NCBI RefSeq assembly: GCF_007556595.1
Contig: NZ_VJNB01000015.1
Coordinates: forward strand, 1 to 50,778
Length of the DNA: 50,778 nucleotides
DNA from: Tepidimonas alkaliphilus
GTDB taxonomy: Bacteria > Pseudomonadota > Gammaproteobacteria > Burkholderiales > Burkholderiaceae_C
Direction: 5' to 3'
Shown here: one piece after another, positions 11,393 through 24,360 of the stretch
Layout of the letters: the number at the start of each line of letters is the position of its first letter
Position numbering within the stretch: the stretch's first letter is position 1
The notes under the pieces: generated by a model
The model's input: only the letters and a program-made list of their open reading frames with translations
Database searches by the model: none
What the model was told of the DNA's origin: nothing
Program-made: the position numbers and the translations under genes

Positions 11393-13423
11393 ATGTACGA
11401 CATCCCCTTCCTCGATCTGCCCCCGCTGCGCCGCGCCGGCGGCACCGTGCGCCTGCCCGGCTCCAAGAGCATCTCCAACCGCGTGCTGCTGCTGGCGGCG
11501 CTGAGCGCCGGTCGCACCGTCGTGCGCGACCTGCTGGACTCCGACGACACGCGCGTGATGCTCGAGGCGCTGCAGACGCTGGGCTGCGGTCTGGAGCGGC
11601 TCGACGCCACCACGGTGGCGGTGACGGGCCTCGCCGGGCGGCTGCCGGTGCGGCAGGCGGCGCTGTTCCTCGGCAACGCCGGCACCGCCATGCGCCCGCT
11701 GACGGCGGCGCTGGCGCTGCTGGCCGCACGCGAGGGTGGCCACTTTGAGCTGCGCGGCGTGCCGCGCATGCACGAGCGGCCGATCGGCGACCTGGTGCAG
11801 GCGCTGCGCCAGCTCGGCGCCGGCGTCGATCACCTGGGGCAGGAAGGCTACCCGCCGCTGCGCGTGCGCGGCCCGGCGGCGCTGCACTTGGAAGCCCCGA
11901 TCCGCGTGCGCGGCGACGTCTCCAGCCAGTTCCTCACCGCGCTGCTGCTGGCGCTGCCGCTGGTGGCGCAGGCGCAGCCGGTCACCGTGGAGGTGGCGGG
12001 CGAGCTGATCTCCAAGCCCTACGTCGAGATGACGCTCAAGCTCTTGGCGCGCTTCGGCGTGGCGGTGCAGCGCGACGGCTGGCGGCGCTTTACCATCCCG
12101 GCTGGCGCGCGCTACGTCACGCCGGGCGAGGTGCACGTCGAGGGCGACGCCTCCGCGGCCAGCTACTTCATCGCCGCCGGGGCGCTGGCGGCCACGGCCC
12201 AGCCGGTGACGATCGAAGGCGTGGGGCTGGCCTCGATCCAGGGCGACGTGGCGTTTGCCGACGCGGCGCGCGCGATGGGCGCGGTGGTGGAAGGCGAGGC
12301 CAACCGGCTGCACGTGCACCGTGGCGCCTGGCCGCTGCGCGCGCTCGATCTGGACTGCAATGCGATTCCCGACGCCGCGATGACGCTGGCGGTGCTGGCG
12401 CTCTACGCCGACGGCCCAAGCACCCTGCGCGGCATCGGCAGCTGGCGCGTCAAGGAGACCGACCGCATCGCCGCCATGGCCGCCGAACTGCGCCGGCTCG
12501 GCGCCACCGTCGAAGAGGGGCCGGACTGGCTGCGCGTGCACCCGCTGCCGGCCAACGGCTGGCGCGCCGCCGCGCTGCACACCTACGACGACCACCGCAT
12601 GGCGATGTGCGGGTCGCTGGCGGCGTTCAATCCGGCGCGCCAGCCGGTGCGCATCCTCGACCCCCGGTGCGTCGCCAAGACCTTCCCGGACTATTTCGAG
12701 ACGCTGTGGCAGGTGGTCGAGGCCGACCCCACCGACATCCCGGTGATCTGCATCGACGGGCCCAGCGCCTCCGGCAAGGGGACGCTGGCGGCGGCGCTGG
12801 CGCGGCGGCTCGGCTACCACGTGCTGGACTCGGGCGCGCTGTACCGGCTGGTGGGGCTGGCGGCGGCGCGCGCCGGCGTGCCCACCGACGCCGCGGCGCT
12901 GCAGGACGAGGCGGTGCAGGCGCGGCTGGGGGAGCTGGCGCGCACGCTGCCGGCGCGCTTCGACGGCGGGCGCGTCTGGCTCGGGCAGGAAGACGTCACC
13001 ACCGAACTGCGCAGCGAGGAGGCCGGCGCGGCGGCCTCGCGCGTCTCGGCGGTGCCGGCGGTGCGCGCCGGGCTGCTGGCGCTGCAGCGGGCCTTCCGCC
13101 GCCTGCCGGGGCTGGTGGCCGACGGGCGCGACATGGGCACGGTGATCTTTCCGGACGCGGCGCTGAAGGTGTTCCTGACCGCCAGCGCCCGCGCGCGCGC
13201 CGAGCGGCGCCACGAGCAGTTGCGCGCGCGCAACGAACATGCTAGCATTGAAAGTCTTTTGGCCGAGCTCGAGGCCCGCGATGCGCGCGACCGCGCGCGC
13301 AGCGTGGCGCCGCTTGCGGCGGCCGAGGATGCGCTGCTGCTCGACAACACGCACCAGACGATCGAGGAGTCGGTCGAGGCGGTGCTTGGCTGGTGGGCGC
13401 AGCGGCGGCCGTTCGAGGTATGA
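11393..13423 (+). CDS. aroA-cmk: Fused 3-phosphoshikimate 1-carboxyvinyltransferase / cytidylate kinase
   Basis: One uninterrupted frame of 676 residues joins two enzymes. Residues 1 to about 443 are EPSP synthase ([10 protein letters not shown] near the start, [13 protein letters not shown], the DDHRMAM motif), the sixth step of the shikimate pathway. Residues from about 450 are CMP kinase, with the P-loop GPSASGKGT at 456-464, LDSGALYR and [11 protein letters not shown]. The two activities are unrelated in pathway. In most bacteria aroA and cmk are neighbours, and the fusion is known from Burkholderiales. The CMP-kinase part contains a possible promoter for rpsA. Confidence 0.96.
   Translation: MYDIPFLDLPPLRRAGGTVRLPGSKSISNRVLLLAALSAGRTVVRDLLDSDDTRVMLEALQTLGCGLERLDATTVAVTGLAGRLPVRQAALFLGNAGTAMRPLTAALALLAAREGGHFELRGVPRMHERPIGDLVQALRQLGAGVDHLGQEGYPPLRVRGPAALHLEAPIRVRGDVSSQFLTALLLALPLVAQAQPVTVEVAGELISKPYVEMTLKLLARFGVAVQRDGWRRFTIPAGARYVTPGEVHVEGDASAASYFIAAGALAATAQPVTIEGVGLASIQGDVAFADAARAMGAVVEGEANRLHVHRGAWPLRALDLDCNAIPDAAMTLAVLALYADGPSTLRGIGSWRVKETDRIAAMAAELRRLGATVEEGPDWLRVHPLPANGWRAAALHTYDDHRMAMCGSLAAFNPARQPVRILDPRCVAKTFPDYFETLWQVVEADPTDIPVICIDGPSASGKGTLAAALARRLGYHVLDSGALYRLVGLAAARAGVPTDAAALQDEAVQARLGELARTLPARFDGGRVWLGQEDVTTELRSEEAGAAASRVSAVPAVRAGLLALQRAFRRLPGLVADGRDMGTVIFPDAALKVFLTASARARAERRHEQLRARNEHASIESLLAELEARDARDRARSVAPLAAAEDALLLDNTHQTIEESVEAVLGWWAQRRPFEV
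13220..13248 (+). promoter_or_regulatory. Possible promoter for rpsA inside the cmk part
   Basis: TTGCGC (13220-13225), a 17-nt spacer and TAGCAT (13243-13248) preceded by TGC form an extended -10 type promoter. The surrounding 25 bases are strikingly AT-rich for this GC-rich gene. It would let rpsA be transcribed apart from the biosynthetic genes, with a leader of about 335 nt. Confidence 0.45.
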
Positions 13424-13429
13424 AACCCC

Positions 13430-13573
13430 GGGCGGCTGTCGATGTTTGTCTGTTGATGAAGGCCCCTCTCATTCGCAGGCAGCAAGAGAGCCGCCCGCAA
13501 CGGAGGGATGTTCAACCCAACCCACCCGCGCCTCAAGCCGGGTGACCGCTTAGCCCGCCGCCGCAAGCGGCGG
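13430..13573 (+). promoter_or_regulatory. Structured rpsA leader
   Basis: GGGCGGCT (13430-13437) is perfectly complementary to AGCCGCCC (13489-13496), closing a 51-nt loop. A second hairpin, CCGCCGC/GCGGCGG (13558-13573), sits just before the AGGA ribosome site at 13582-13585. S1 is known to repress its own translation through leader structure in other proteobacteria. That these stems do so here is inference. Confidence 0.45.
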
Positions 13574-13591
13574 TTGTTCACAGGAAACTAC

Positions 13592-15271
13592 ATGTCTGAA
13601 TCGTTCGCCGCCCTGTTCGAAGAGTCGCTTCAACGTGCCGACCTGCGTGTGGGCGAAGTCATCACCGCCGAGGTTGTGCGCATCGACCCCAACTACGTGG
13701 TCGTCAACGCCGGCCTGAAGTCCGAAGCCTACATTCCGGTGGAGGAATTCAAAAACGATCAGGGCGAGCTCGAAGTGCAGGAAGGCGACTTCGTGGCCGT
13801 GGCTGTGGAGGCTGTCGAAAACGGCTACGGCGACACCATCCTGTCGCGCGAAAAAGCCAAGCGCCTGGCGGCCTGGATGATGCTGGAAAAGGCGCTGGAG
13901 TCCGGCGAATTCGTCACCGGCACCACCACGTTCAAGGTCAAGGGCGGCCTCAAGGTCATGGTCAACGGCATCAGCGCGTTCCTGCCGGGCTCGCTGGTGG
14001 ACACCCGCCCCGTCAAGGATTTGACGCCTTACGAGGGCAAGACCATGGAATTCAAGGTCATCAAGCTCGACCGCAAGCGCAACAACGTGGTGCTGAGCCG
14101 CCGCGCCGTCATTGAAGCCAGCATGGGCGAAGAGCGCGCCAAGCTGCTGGAAACCCTCAAGGAAGGCGCCATCGTCACCGGCGTGGTCAAGAACATCACC
14201 GAATACGGCGCCTTCATCGACCTGGGCGGCATCGACGGCCTGCTGCACATCACCGACATGGCTTGGCGCCGCGTGCGCCACCCGAACGAAGTGGTGCAAG
14301 TCGGCCAGGAGGTCACGGCCAAGGTGCTGAAGTTCGACCCCGAGCGCCAGCGCGTCAGCCTGGGCCTGAAGCAGATGGGCGACGACCCGTGGCTGGGCGT
14401 GGCGCGGCGTTACCCCGCCGGCACCCGCCTGTTCGGCAAAGTCACCAACATCGCCGACTATGGCGCCTTCGTCGAGCTGGAGCCCGGCATCGAGGGCTTG
14501 GTGCACGTCTCCGAGATGGACTGGACCAACAAGAACGTCGCGCCGAACAAGGTGGTGGCCATCGGCGACGAGGTCGAGGTCATGGTGCTGGACATCGACG
14601 AGGACAAGCGCCGCATCAGCCTCGGCATGAAACAGTGCAAGCCCAACCCATGGCAGGAATTTGCGGATACGCACCGCAAGGGCGACCGTGTCAAAGGCCC
14701 GATCAAATCGATCACCGACTTCGGCATCTTCGTCGGCCTGGAAAACGGCATCGACGGTCTGGTGCACCTGTCGGATCTGTCGTGGAACGAGCCCGGCGAG
14801 GTCGCGGTGCGCAACTTCAAGAAAGGCCAGGAGGTCGAGGCCGTCGTGCTGGGCGTGGACGTCGAGCGCGAGCGCATCAGCCTGGGCATCAAGCAGCTCG
14901 ACGCCGACCCGTTCACCACCTTCGTGGCCATCCACGACAAAGGCGCCACCGTCACCGGCACCGTCAAGAGCGTGGACGCCAAGGGCGCCGAGATTGACTT
15001 GGGCAACGACGTCACCGGCTACCTGCGCGCCAGCGAAATCTCGCGTGACCGCGTCGAGGACGCGCGCAACGTGCTGAAGGTCGGCGACGAGGTGACCGCC
15101 GTGATCATCAACGTCGATCGCAAAAACCGCAGCATCCAGCTGTCGATCAAGGCCAAAGACGCCGCTGACCAGCAGGAGGCGATGGCCAGCCTGGCGCAAC
15201 ACGCTGGCAACGCCGGCACCACCAACCTGGGCGCGCTGCTGCGCGCCAAGCTCGACAGCAGCAACAATTGA
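13592..15271 (+). CDS. rpsA: 30S ribosomal protein S1
   Basis: The 559-residue protein starts [18 protein letters not shown] and holds six S1 RNA-binding repeats, with [23 protein letters not shown] and [11 protein letters not shown] marking the third to fifth. S1 brings mRNA to the 30S subunit. The ATG at 13592 is chosen over an upstream in-frame ATG at 13508 because it has AGGA at 13582-13585 and gives the conserved N-terminus. It lies 168 nt behind the aroA-cmk fusion and is probably expressed both from upstream and from its own promoter. Confidence 0.98.
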   Translation: MSESFAALFEESLQRADLRVGEVITAEVVRIDPNYVVVNAGLKSEAYIPVEEFKNDQGELEVQEGDFVAVAVEAVENGYGDTILSREKAKRLAAWMMLEKALESGEFVTGTTTFKVKGGLKVMVNGISAFLPGSLVDTRPVKDLTPYEGKTMEFKVIKLDRKRNNVVLSRRAVIEASMGEERAKLLETLKEGAIVTGVVKNITEYGAFIDLGGIDGLLHITDMAWRRVRHPNEVVQVGQEVTAKVLKFDPERQRVSLGLKQMGDDPWLGVARRYPAGTRLFGKVTNIADYGAFVELEPGIEGLVHVSEMDWTNKNVAPNKVVAIGDEVEVMVLDIDEDKRRISLGMKQCKPNPWQEFADTHRKGDRVKGPIKSITDFGIFVGLENGIDGLVHLSDLSWNEPGEVAVRNFKKGQEVEAVVLGVDVERERISLGIKQLDADPFTTFVAIHDKGATVTGTVKSVDAKGAEIDLGNDVTGYLRASEISRDRVEDARNVLKVGDEVTAVIINVDRKNRSIQLSIKAKDAADQQEAMASLAQHAGNAGTTNLGALLRAKLDSSNN

Positions 15272-15328
15272 CAGCGTCCGAGCTGCGCCGCGCTTGCCGC
15301 GGCGCGCTGGAGCGCTTGCATCGCCATT

Positions 15329-15361
15329 AAGCCCGTCGCGGCTCGCAAGCCCGACGGGCTT
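15329..15361 (+). terminator. Probable terminator behind rpsA
   Basis: AAGCCCGTCG (15329-15338) and CGACGGGCTT (15352-15361) form a perfect 10-bp stem with a 13-nt loop. The following TGTTCGTT is only a weak U-tract, so termination may be partial. Confidence 0.6.
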
Positions 15362-15430
15362 GTTCGTTGGCCCCTGTCGTCTGCACGCTGCAAGAGTCAC
15401 TGCAGCGGCGAATCGGCGGGTCGTGTTGGG

Positions 15431-15436
15431 CATAAT
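15431..15436 (+). promoter_or_regulatory. Candidate -10 element of ihfB
   Basis: CATAAT at 15431-15436 differs from TATAAT at one position. No clear -35 is seen. It ends 8 nt ahead of the ihfB ATG, so a transcript from it would have little or no leader. Confidence 0.4.
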
Positions 15437-15443
15437 CCGCCGC

Positions 15444-15743
15444 ATGAACCGCAGCGATTTGATTGAAGCGCTGGCTGAGCGTTGCCCTCACCTGACGGCA
15501 GCCGACGCTCAGGCCGTGGTGATGACGCTGTTGCAAACCATGGCGGCGGCGCTGGCAGCCGGCCAGCGTATTGAACTGCGCGGCTTCGGCAGCTTCAGCG
15601 TGCACGAACGCGAGCCGCGCCAAGCCCGCAATCCGCGCACGGGCGCCGCAGTGGAGGTGCCCCTGCGACGCGGGGTGCACTTCAAGCCCGGCAAGGCGCT
15701 GCGCGACGCGGTGGATCGGGCCGCTCACCCCAAGCTGCCATGA
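15444..15743 (+). CDS. ihfB: Integration host factor subunit beta
   Basis: The 99-residue HU/IHF-fold protein starts MNRSDLIEALAERCPHL and contains IELRGFGSFSVHEREPR and NPRTG, the DNA-bending beta arm. IHF alpha/beta dimers kink DNA for recombination and transcription. The ATG at 15444 gives the normal family length; the longer open frame upstream is not homologous. No Shine-Dalgarno sequence precedes it. Its stop overlaps the lapA ATG (15740-15743). The rpsA-ihfB-lapA-lapB order is conserved in proteobacteria. Confidence 0.95.
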   Translation: MNRSDLIEALAERCPHLTAADAQAVVMTLLQTMAAALAAGQRIELRGFGSFSVHEREPRQARNPRTGAAVEVPLRRGVHFKPGKALRDAVDRAAHPKLP

Positions 15744-16045
15744 ATGCCTTGCGTTGGCTGCTGCGGGCCGCCTTTTTCTTTTTGATCTTTGCACTGGCGT
15801 TGAACAACACCGCGCCGGTGGTGGTGCACGGCCTCTTTGGCACCCGCTGGGAGGGGCCGCTGGCGCTCGTTCTGTTGATCGTGCTGCTGTTGGGCGTGCT
15901 GTTGGGCATGGCGGTGATGGCGCCGATGTGGTGGCGCGCGCGGCGGCTGGCCCGCCGCGAAACGGTCGCCCCGAGCCCCAGTCCAGCAACCTCAGCCTCG
16001 CTCGAAGGTCGGCGCAGCGAGACGGATTGGCCCGATGCCGTTTGA
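15740..16045 (+). CDS. lapA: Lipopolysaccharide assembly protein A (DUF1049)
   Basis: The 101-residue inner-membrane protein has two hydrophobic helices (about residues 5-24 and 39-65) separated by the loop NNTAPVVVHGLFGTRWEGP, the layout of the LapA/YciS family, and a Pro-Ser-rich cytoplasmic tail. LapA works with LapB in lipopolysaccharide assembly control. The start overlaps the ihfB stop (ATGA), and the end overlaps lapB by 11 nt. Confidence 0.88.
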   Translation: MNALRWLLRAAFFFLIFALALNNTAPVVVHGLFGTRWEGPLALVLLIVLLLGVLLGMAVMAPMWWRARRLARRETVAPSPSPATSASLEGRRSETDWPDAV

Positions 16046-17183
16046 TTTCGGCTGGTTGCTGTGGGCGCTGCCAGTGGCGTTTGGCTTGGGCTGGCTGGCC
16101 TCGCGGCTGGATTTGCGGCACTGGCGGCTGGAAGGGCGACGCGCGCCGCGCGCCTATTTTCGCGGCCTGCAGCACCTGCTCAACGAACAGCAAGATCAAG
16201 CGATTGACGCCTTCGTGGAAGCGGTGCGGCACGACCCCGATGCCGCCGAGCTCTACTTCGCGTTGGGCGCTTTGTTTCGGCGTCGCGGCGATTATGAGCG
16301 CGCAGTGCGCGTGCACGAGCATCTGCTGGCGCGCGCCGATTTGGGCGCCGCCGAACGCGAGCGTGCTCAGCACGCGCTGGCGCATGACTTTCTGAAAGCC
16401 GGCTTGCTGGATCGCGCCGAAGCGGCGTTTCGGGCTCTGCTGCAGACGCGCTTCGACACCGATGCGCGGTTGGCGCTGCTGCACGTGTATGAGCGAGGAC
16501 GGGACTGGACGCGCGCCGCCGAGATGGCTGAAACCCTGGAAGGGCGCGAACACGGCAGTTTTCGGCTGCGGCGCGCGCACCACATCTGTGAGCAGGCTGC
16601 CGCCTTGCAGCGCCAGCAACGGCACGGCGAAGCGCTGGCGCTGCTGGAAGCCTTGGTGCAGCGCATCCCCGAATCGCCGCGCGCCTGGGTCGCCTTGGCC
16701 GAGCTGCGCCAGGCGCTAGGGCAAACCGAAGGGGCGCTGCAGGCCCTGCTGGCACTGGTGCGGCATGCACCCAGCCACGTGCCGTTGGTGGCGCACCCGC
16801 TGGCCCAGACCGCTGCCGCTGCGGGACGTCAACGCGAGGTGCGCGTGCAGCTGCAAACGTGGGCCGAGCAGCACCCACCTTCGGTGGACGTCACGCAAGC
16901 GCTGGCCGCGCTGGAAGACGAACTCAGCGCAGCGCGCCAGCGCTACGTCGAGCACCTGCGCCACGCGCCCTCTTTGGTAGCGGCCAACCTGTGGCTGGCC
17001 GGGGTTCCGTTGGGCGACCCGAATGTCGAGCCGATGGTGCGTCAGGCGTTGCAGCGCGCCTGCGAGCCGCTGAAGCGTTACCGCTGCGTCGCGTGCGGCT
17101 TTGAGACGCAGCACTATTTTTGGCACTGCCCCGGATGCCAGGGTTGGGACACCTACCCGCCCCGGCGCGTCGAAGAGCTATGA
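16035..17183 (+). CDS. lapB: Lipopolysaccharide assembly protein B (TPR protein)
   Basis: The 382-residue protein has an N-terminal membrane anchor (LLWALPVAFGLGWLASRL), the RAYFRGLQHLLNEQQDQAID start of a chain of TPR repeats and a C-terminal rubredoxin-like metal knuckle CVAC-x12-CPGC. This is the LapB/YciM architecture. In enterobacteria LapB directs the FtsH protease to LpxC and so limits lipid A synthesis. It overlaps lapA by 11 nt and converges with the Crp/Fnr gene, whose stop is 10 nt away. Confidence 0.93.
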   Translation: MPFDFGWLLWALPVAFGLGWLASRLDLRHWRLEGRRAPRAYFRGLQHLLNEQQDQAIDAFVEAVRHDPDAAELYFALGALFRRRGDYERAVRVHEHLLARADLGAAERERAQHALAHDFLKAGLLDRAEAAFRALLQTRFDTDARLALLHVYERGRDWTRAAEMAETLEGREHGSFRLRRAHHICEQAAALQRQQRHGEALALLEALVQRIPESPRAWVALAELRQALGQTEGALQALLALVRHAPSHVPLVAHPLAQTAAAAGRQREVRVQLQTWAEQHPPSVDVTQALAALEDELSAARQRYVEHLRHAPSLVAANLWLAGVPLGDPNVEPMVRQALQRACEPLKRYRCVACGFETQHYFWHCPGCQGWDTYPPRRVEEL

Positions 17184-17192
17184 GCGCGCGCC

Positions 17193-17906
17193 TCAGCCGG
17201 TTATGCGGGCTTGCAAGGCCGCTTCATCGGCAATGCGGTAAAGCCGTCCGATGCGATCCAGCGGCTCCAGAATGCCGGCTTTGACCAGGGCGCTGACTTC
17301 GCGGCTCACCGTCTCCAGCTTCAGGTCGAGCATCGCGCCCATGTCCTCGCGTGAAAACAAGGTGACAACCTGGGGGTCGGTGGCGTGGCGCATTTTGAGC
17401 ACAAAGTTGGCCACGCGCTGGCGCGCGGTGCCGAAGTTGAGCGCCGCCAGCCAGTCATCGGCCTCGCGCAGCGCCGCCTGCCACTTTTGCAGCAGGCGCA
17501 TGTGCAAGCGCGGCGAGTGCTGCGCCAGCCGGTGGATCACGTCCACCGGGATGCGGCACACCGAAGCTTCGGTCAGAGCCACGGCCTCGCTGTCGTAGCG
17601 CGGCCCGGCCAGCGCCTCGATGCCCACCACATCCCCAGGCCGCAGGACGCGCAGCACGCGCTGACGCCCGTCGGGGGTGCTGCGCACCAGCTTGATCAAG
17701 CCGCTGCGCAGCGTAAAGACGCTGTGCGCCGGCGCCGCCTCGGCGTAGAGCGACTGCCCGACACCATAGACCAGGTCGTCGATCGGCGCATGGATGAGGT
17801 TGAAATCCTGCTCGTTCAAATCGGCAAACAACACCATGTCGCGGATGCCGCACGCTTTGCAATCCGCGGTGCCGCGCCAGGCTGATTCGGTCTTGATGGG
17901 GATCAT
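17193..17906 (-). CDS. Crp/Fnr-family transcription regulator
   Basis: The protein has 237 residues from the ATG at 17906; an in-frame TTG at 17930 would add 8. A cyclic-nucleotide-binding fold (about residues 30-140, with RPGDVVGIEAL) is followed by a winged helix whose recognition helix reads LETVSREVSALV. Glu198, Ser201 and Arg202 form the E-xx-SR pattern that lets FNR read TTGAT half-sites. Only three cysteines are present (16, 19 and 117), so the four ligands of the FNR iron-sulfur cluster are not complete. The signal sensed is therefore unknown. An FNR-like box lies just upstream (17917-17930), hinting at autoregulation. It is transcribed away from the cbb operon terminator. Confidence 0.88.
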   Translation of the reverse strand: MIPIKTESAWRGTADCKACGIRDMVLFADLNEQDFNLIHAPIDDLVYGVGQSLYAEAAPAHSVFTLRSGLIKLVRSTPDGRQRVLRVLRPGDVVGIEALAGPRYDSEAVALTEASVCRIPVDVIHRLAQHSPRLHMRLLQKWQAALREADDWLAALNFGTARQRVANFVLKMRHATDPQVVTLFSREDMGAMLDLKLETVSREVSALVKAGILEPLDRIGRLYRIADEAALQARITG

Positions 17907-17916
17907 GCGAGCTGAA

Positions 17917-17930
17917 TTGTCGTCGATCAA
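17917..17930 (-). promoter_or_regulatory. FNR-like box before the Crp/Fnr gene
   Basis: On the minus strand the sequence is TTGAT-CGAC-GACAA; the consensus is TTGAT-N4-ATCAA. The first half is perfect and the second has two mismatches. It ends 10 nt ahead of the ATG at 17906 and would suit autorepression. Confidence 0.4.
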
Positions 17931-17978
17931 GCTCGTATTGGACTCACTTGGGAGCCCAAAGTGCCCGCATCACGCCAA

Positions 17979-18006
17979 TAAAAACCCCGCCACGCGGGCG
18001 GGGTTG
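17979..18006 (-). terminator. Terminator of the cbb operon
   Basis: CCCCGCC (17985-17991) pairs with GGCGGGG (17997-18003), extended by AA/TT. On the minus strand it is followed by a TTTTTATT tract. It lies 63 nt beyond the cbbA stop. Confidence 0.88.
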
Positions 18007-18068
18007 GAGTCGGCGCCGTTGGCGGCTACGCACCGACCCCTAAAAGGGGCCGCGCGCCGGGCGGCCAT

Positions 18069-19136
18069 TTACGCCACTTGAGCGGCAAGCTCGCCTTTTT
18101 CGTAGCGCTTGGCCATCGCTTCCAGGTTGTAGATCTTGCCGATGCGGTCGGCCATGCCCGCGCAGCCAAACGCTTCGTAGCGGGCCTTGCAGATGCCGCT
18201 CATGGCCTTGGTGGCTTCCTTGAGGAATTTGCGCGGGTCGAATTCCTTCTTGTTCTCGGCCAAAAACTTGCGGATGGCGCCGGTGGCGGCCATGCGCAAG
18301 TCGGTGTCGATGTTGACCTTGCGCACGCCGTGCTTGATGCCCTCGACGATCTCCTCCACCGGCACGCCGTAGGTAGTGCCCATGTCGCCGCCATAGGTGT
18401 TGATGATGGCCAGCCAGTCTTCCGGCACGCTGGAGCTGCCGTGCATGACCAAATGCACGTTGGGGATGCGGGCGTGAATTTCTTTGACGCGGTCGATGCG
18501 CAGCACCTTGCCGGTGGGCTTTTGCGTGAATTTGTAGGCGCCGTGGCTGGTGCCGATGGCGATGGCCAGCGCATCCACCTGGGTCTTCTGCACGAAGTCG
18601 GCGGCCTCGTTCGGGTCGGTGAGCAGCATCGAATGATCCAGCGTGCCCTCGGCCCCGATGCCATCCTCCTCGCCGGCTTTGCCGGTTTCCAGGCTGCCCA
18701 GGCACCCCAGCTCGCCCTCCACCGAGACGCCGCAAGCATGCGCCATGTCCACCACGGTGCGGGTCACCCGCACGTTGTAGTCGTAGTCGGACGGGGTCTT
18801 GCCGTCCTCACGCAAGCTGCCGTCCATCATCACCGAAGTAAAGCCCGACTGGATCGAGCGCATGCACACCCCCGGCGTGGTGCCGTGGTCTTGATGCAGA
18901 CAGATCGGGATGTCGGGGTATTGCTCGACCGCCGCCAGCACCAGGTGGCGCAAAAACGGTTCGCCCGCGTAGGAGCGCGCCCCCGCTGACGCCTGCAAGA
19001 TGACGGGGCTGCGGGTGGCCGCCGCCGCCTGCATGATGGCGTGGATCTGCTCCATGTTGTTGACATTGAACGCCGGCACGCCGTAGCCGTGCTCGGCGGC
19101 GTGATCCAGCAATTGACGCAAAGTGATCAGTGCCAT
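18069..19136 (-). CDS. cbbA: Fructose-bisphosphate aldolase, class II (Calvin-cycle type)
   Basis: The 355-residue zinc aldolase has the class II motif ICLHQDHG, where Asp83 is the catalytic acid and His84 a zinc ligand, as well as [23 protein letters not shown] and NIDTDLRMA. Its length and sequence fit the CbbA subtype. It condenses triose phosphates to fructose 1,6-bisphosphate, and erythrose 4-phosphate with dihydroxyacetone phosphate to sedoheptulose bisphosphate. GAGGAG precedes the ATG at 19136. It is the last gene of the cbb operon, 31 nt behind pgk and ahead of a strong terminator. Confidence 0.96.
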   Translation of the reverse strand: MALITLRQLLDHAAEHGYGVPAFNVNNMEQIHAIMQAAAATRSPVILQASAGARSYAGEPFLRHLVLAAVEQYPDIPICLHQDHGTTPGVCMRSIQSGFTSVMMDGSLREDGKTPSDYDYNVRVTRTVVDMAHACGVSVEGELGCLGSLETGKAGEEDGIGAEGTLDHSMLLTDPNEAADFVQKTQVDALAIAIGTSHGAYKFTQKPTGKVLRIDRVKEIHARIPNVHLVMHGSSSVPEDWLAIINTYGGDMGTTYGVPVEEIVEGIKHGVRKVNIDTDLRMAATGAIRKFLAENKKEFDPRKFLKEATKAMSGICKARYEAFGCAGMADRIGKIYNLEAMAKRYEKGELAAQVA

Positions 19137-19167
19137 GGCCTAGCTCCTCGGGAAAAACCGCGTGCGA

Positions 19168-20373
19168 TCAGCCGCGCGCGCGGCGTTGCAAAATTTCAAA
19201 CGCCGGCAGGGTCTTGCCCTCCAGCACCTCCAGGAAGGCGCCGCCACCGGTGGAGATGTAGCCGACGTCGGACTCGATGCCGTACTTGGCGATCGCCGCC
19301 AGCGTGTCGCCGCCGCCGGCGATCGAAAACGCCTTGGAGCGTGCGATCGCCTGCGCGAGCGTGCGCGTGCCGTTCTCGAACGCGGCGAACTCGAACACGC
19401 CCACCGGGCCGTTCCAGACGATGGTGCCGGCGCTTTCCAGCAGCGCGGCCAGCTGCGCCGCGGTCTGCGGGCCGATGTCCAGGATCATGTCATCCGCGCC
19501 GACCTCGGCAGCGGCCTTGACGGTGGCCGGCGCATCCGGCTTGAACTCCGGCGCGACGACGACGTCGACCGGGATCGGCACCTCGGCGCCACGCGCCTTC
19601 ATCGCCTCGATGACGGCCTTGGCCTCGCCGACCAGATCAGGCTCGGCCAGGCTCTTGCCGACCGGCAGGCCCGCGGCCAGCATGAAGGTGTTGGCGATGC
19701 CGCCGCCGACGATCAGGCGGTCAACCTTCTGCGCCAGCGACTGCAGGATGGTCAGCTTGGTCGAGACCTTGGAGCCGGCCACGATGGCCACCAGCGGGCG
19801 CGCCGGCTGTTCCAGCGCGCGCGAGATGGCGTCGATCTCGGCGGCCAGCAGCGGCCCGGCGCAGGCCACCGGCGCGTGCTCGGCAATGCCATAGGTGCTG
19901 GCCTCGGCGCGGTGCGCGGTGCCGAAGGCGTCGTGCACGAAGATGTCGCACAGCGCGGCCATCTTGCGCGCCAGCTCCGGGCTGTTCTTCTTCTCGCCCT
20001 TGTTGAGGCGGCAGTTTTCCAGCAGCACCACCTGACCCGGCGCCACGGTGAAGCCGCCATCGACCCAGCGCTGGATCAGCGGCACCGGCTGGCCGAGCAG
20101 CTCGTTTAAGCGCTCGGCCACCGGGGCGAGCGTGTCCTCGGGCTTGGGCTGGCCCTCGGTCGGGCGGCCCAGGTGTGAGGTGACCATGACGCCGGCGCCG
20201 GCCTCCAGCGCCATGCGGATCGCCGGCACGGAGGCGCGGATGCGGGTGTCCTCGGTGATGCGCGCCACGCCGTCCTCGAAGGCCAGCGGCACGTTCAGGT
20301 CGGCGCGGATGAAGACGCGCTTGCCCCGGGCCTGGCCCTGGGCGCACAAATCGGCAAAGCGGATGAAGTCCAT
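19168..20373 (-). CDS. cbbK: Phosphoglycerate kinase
   Basis: The 401-residue protein carries [26 protein letters not shown] and the C-terminal nucleotide motif [11 protein letters not shown] with [11 protein letters not shown]. It phosphorylates 3-phosphoglycerate with ATP in the Calvin cycle and works in reverse in glycolysis (pgk). No second copy is visible in the window, so this may be the only phosphoglycerate kinase of the cell. It lies 87 nt behind gap in the operon. Confidence 0.97.
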   Translation of the reverse strand: MDFIRFADLCAQGQARGKRVFIRADLNVPLAFEDGVARITEDTRIRASVPAIRMALEAGAGVMVTSHLGRPTEGQPKPEDTLAPVAERLNELLGQPVPLIQRWVDGGFTVAPGQVVLLENCRLNKGEKKNSPELARKMAALCDIFVHDAFGTAHRAEASTYGIAEHAPVACAGPLLAAEIDAISRALEQPARPLVAIVAGSKVSTKLTILQSLAQKVDRLIVGGGIANTFMLAAGLPVGKSLAEPDLVGEAKAVIEAMKARGAEVPIPVDVVVAPEFKPDAPATVKAAAEVGADDMILDIGPQTAAQLAALLESAGTIVWNGPVGVFEFAAFENGTRTLAQAIARSKAFSIAGGGDTLAAIAKYGIESDVGYISTGGGAFLEVLEGKTLPAFEILQRRARG

Positions 20374-20460
20374 CGGTTCGGGCTCCGGCTCAGGCGGCCC
20401 CGGCGCACGGGCCGGGGCGTTGGACGAGCAATCGTCGGACAGGTTGGCAGCGCAGGCGCC

Positions 20461-24301
<3,841 letters not shown>

Positions 24302-24360
24302 CTCAAGGTCGATCCCATAAGGTGAGGGCGTGGCCAGAAAACACCGCGGGGCTGTGGCCC

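Noticed and set aside
10466-13354. 962-residue minus-strand open frame opposite tyrA and aroA-cmk
   Set aside because: The Arg/His/Gln-rich translation is the mirror of GC-rich coding DNA, and the opposite strand holds conserved enzymes.
13508-13591. N-terminal extension of S1 from an upstream ATG
   Set aside because: It lacks a Shine-Dalgarno sequence and overlaps the leader hairpin; the ATG at 13592 has AGGA and gives the conserved start.
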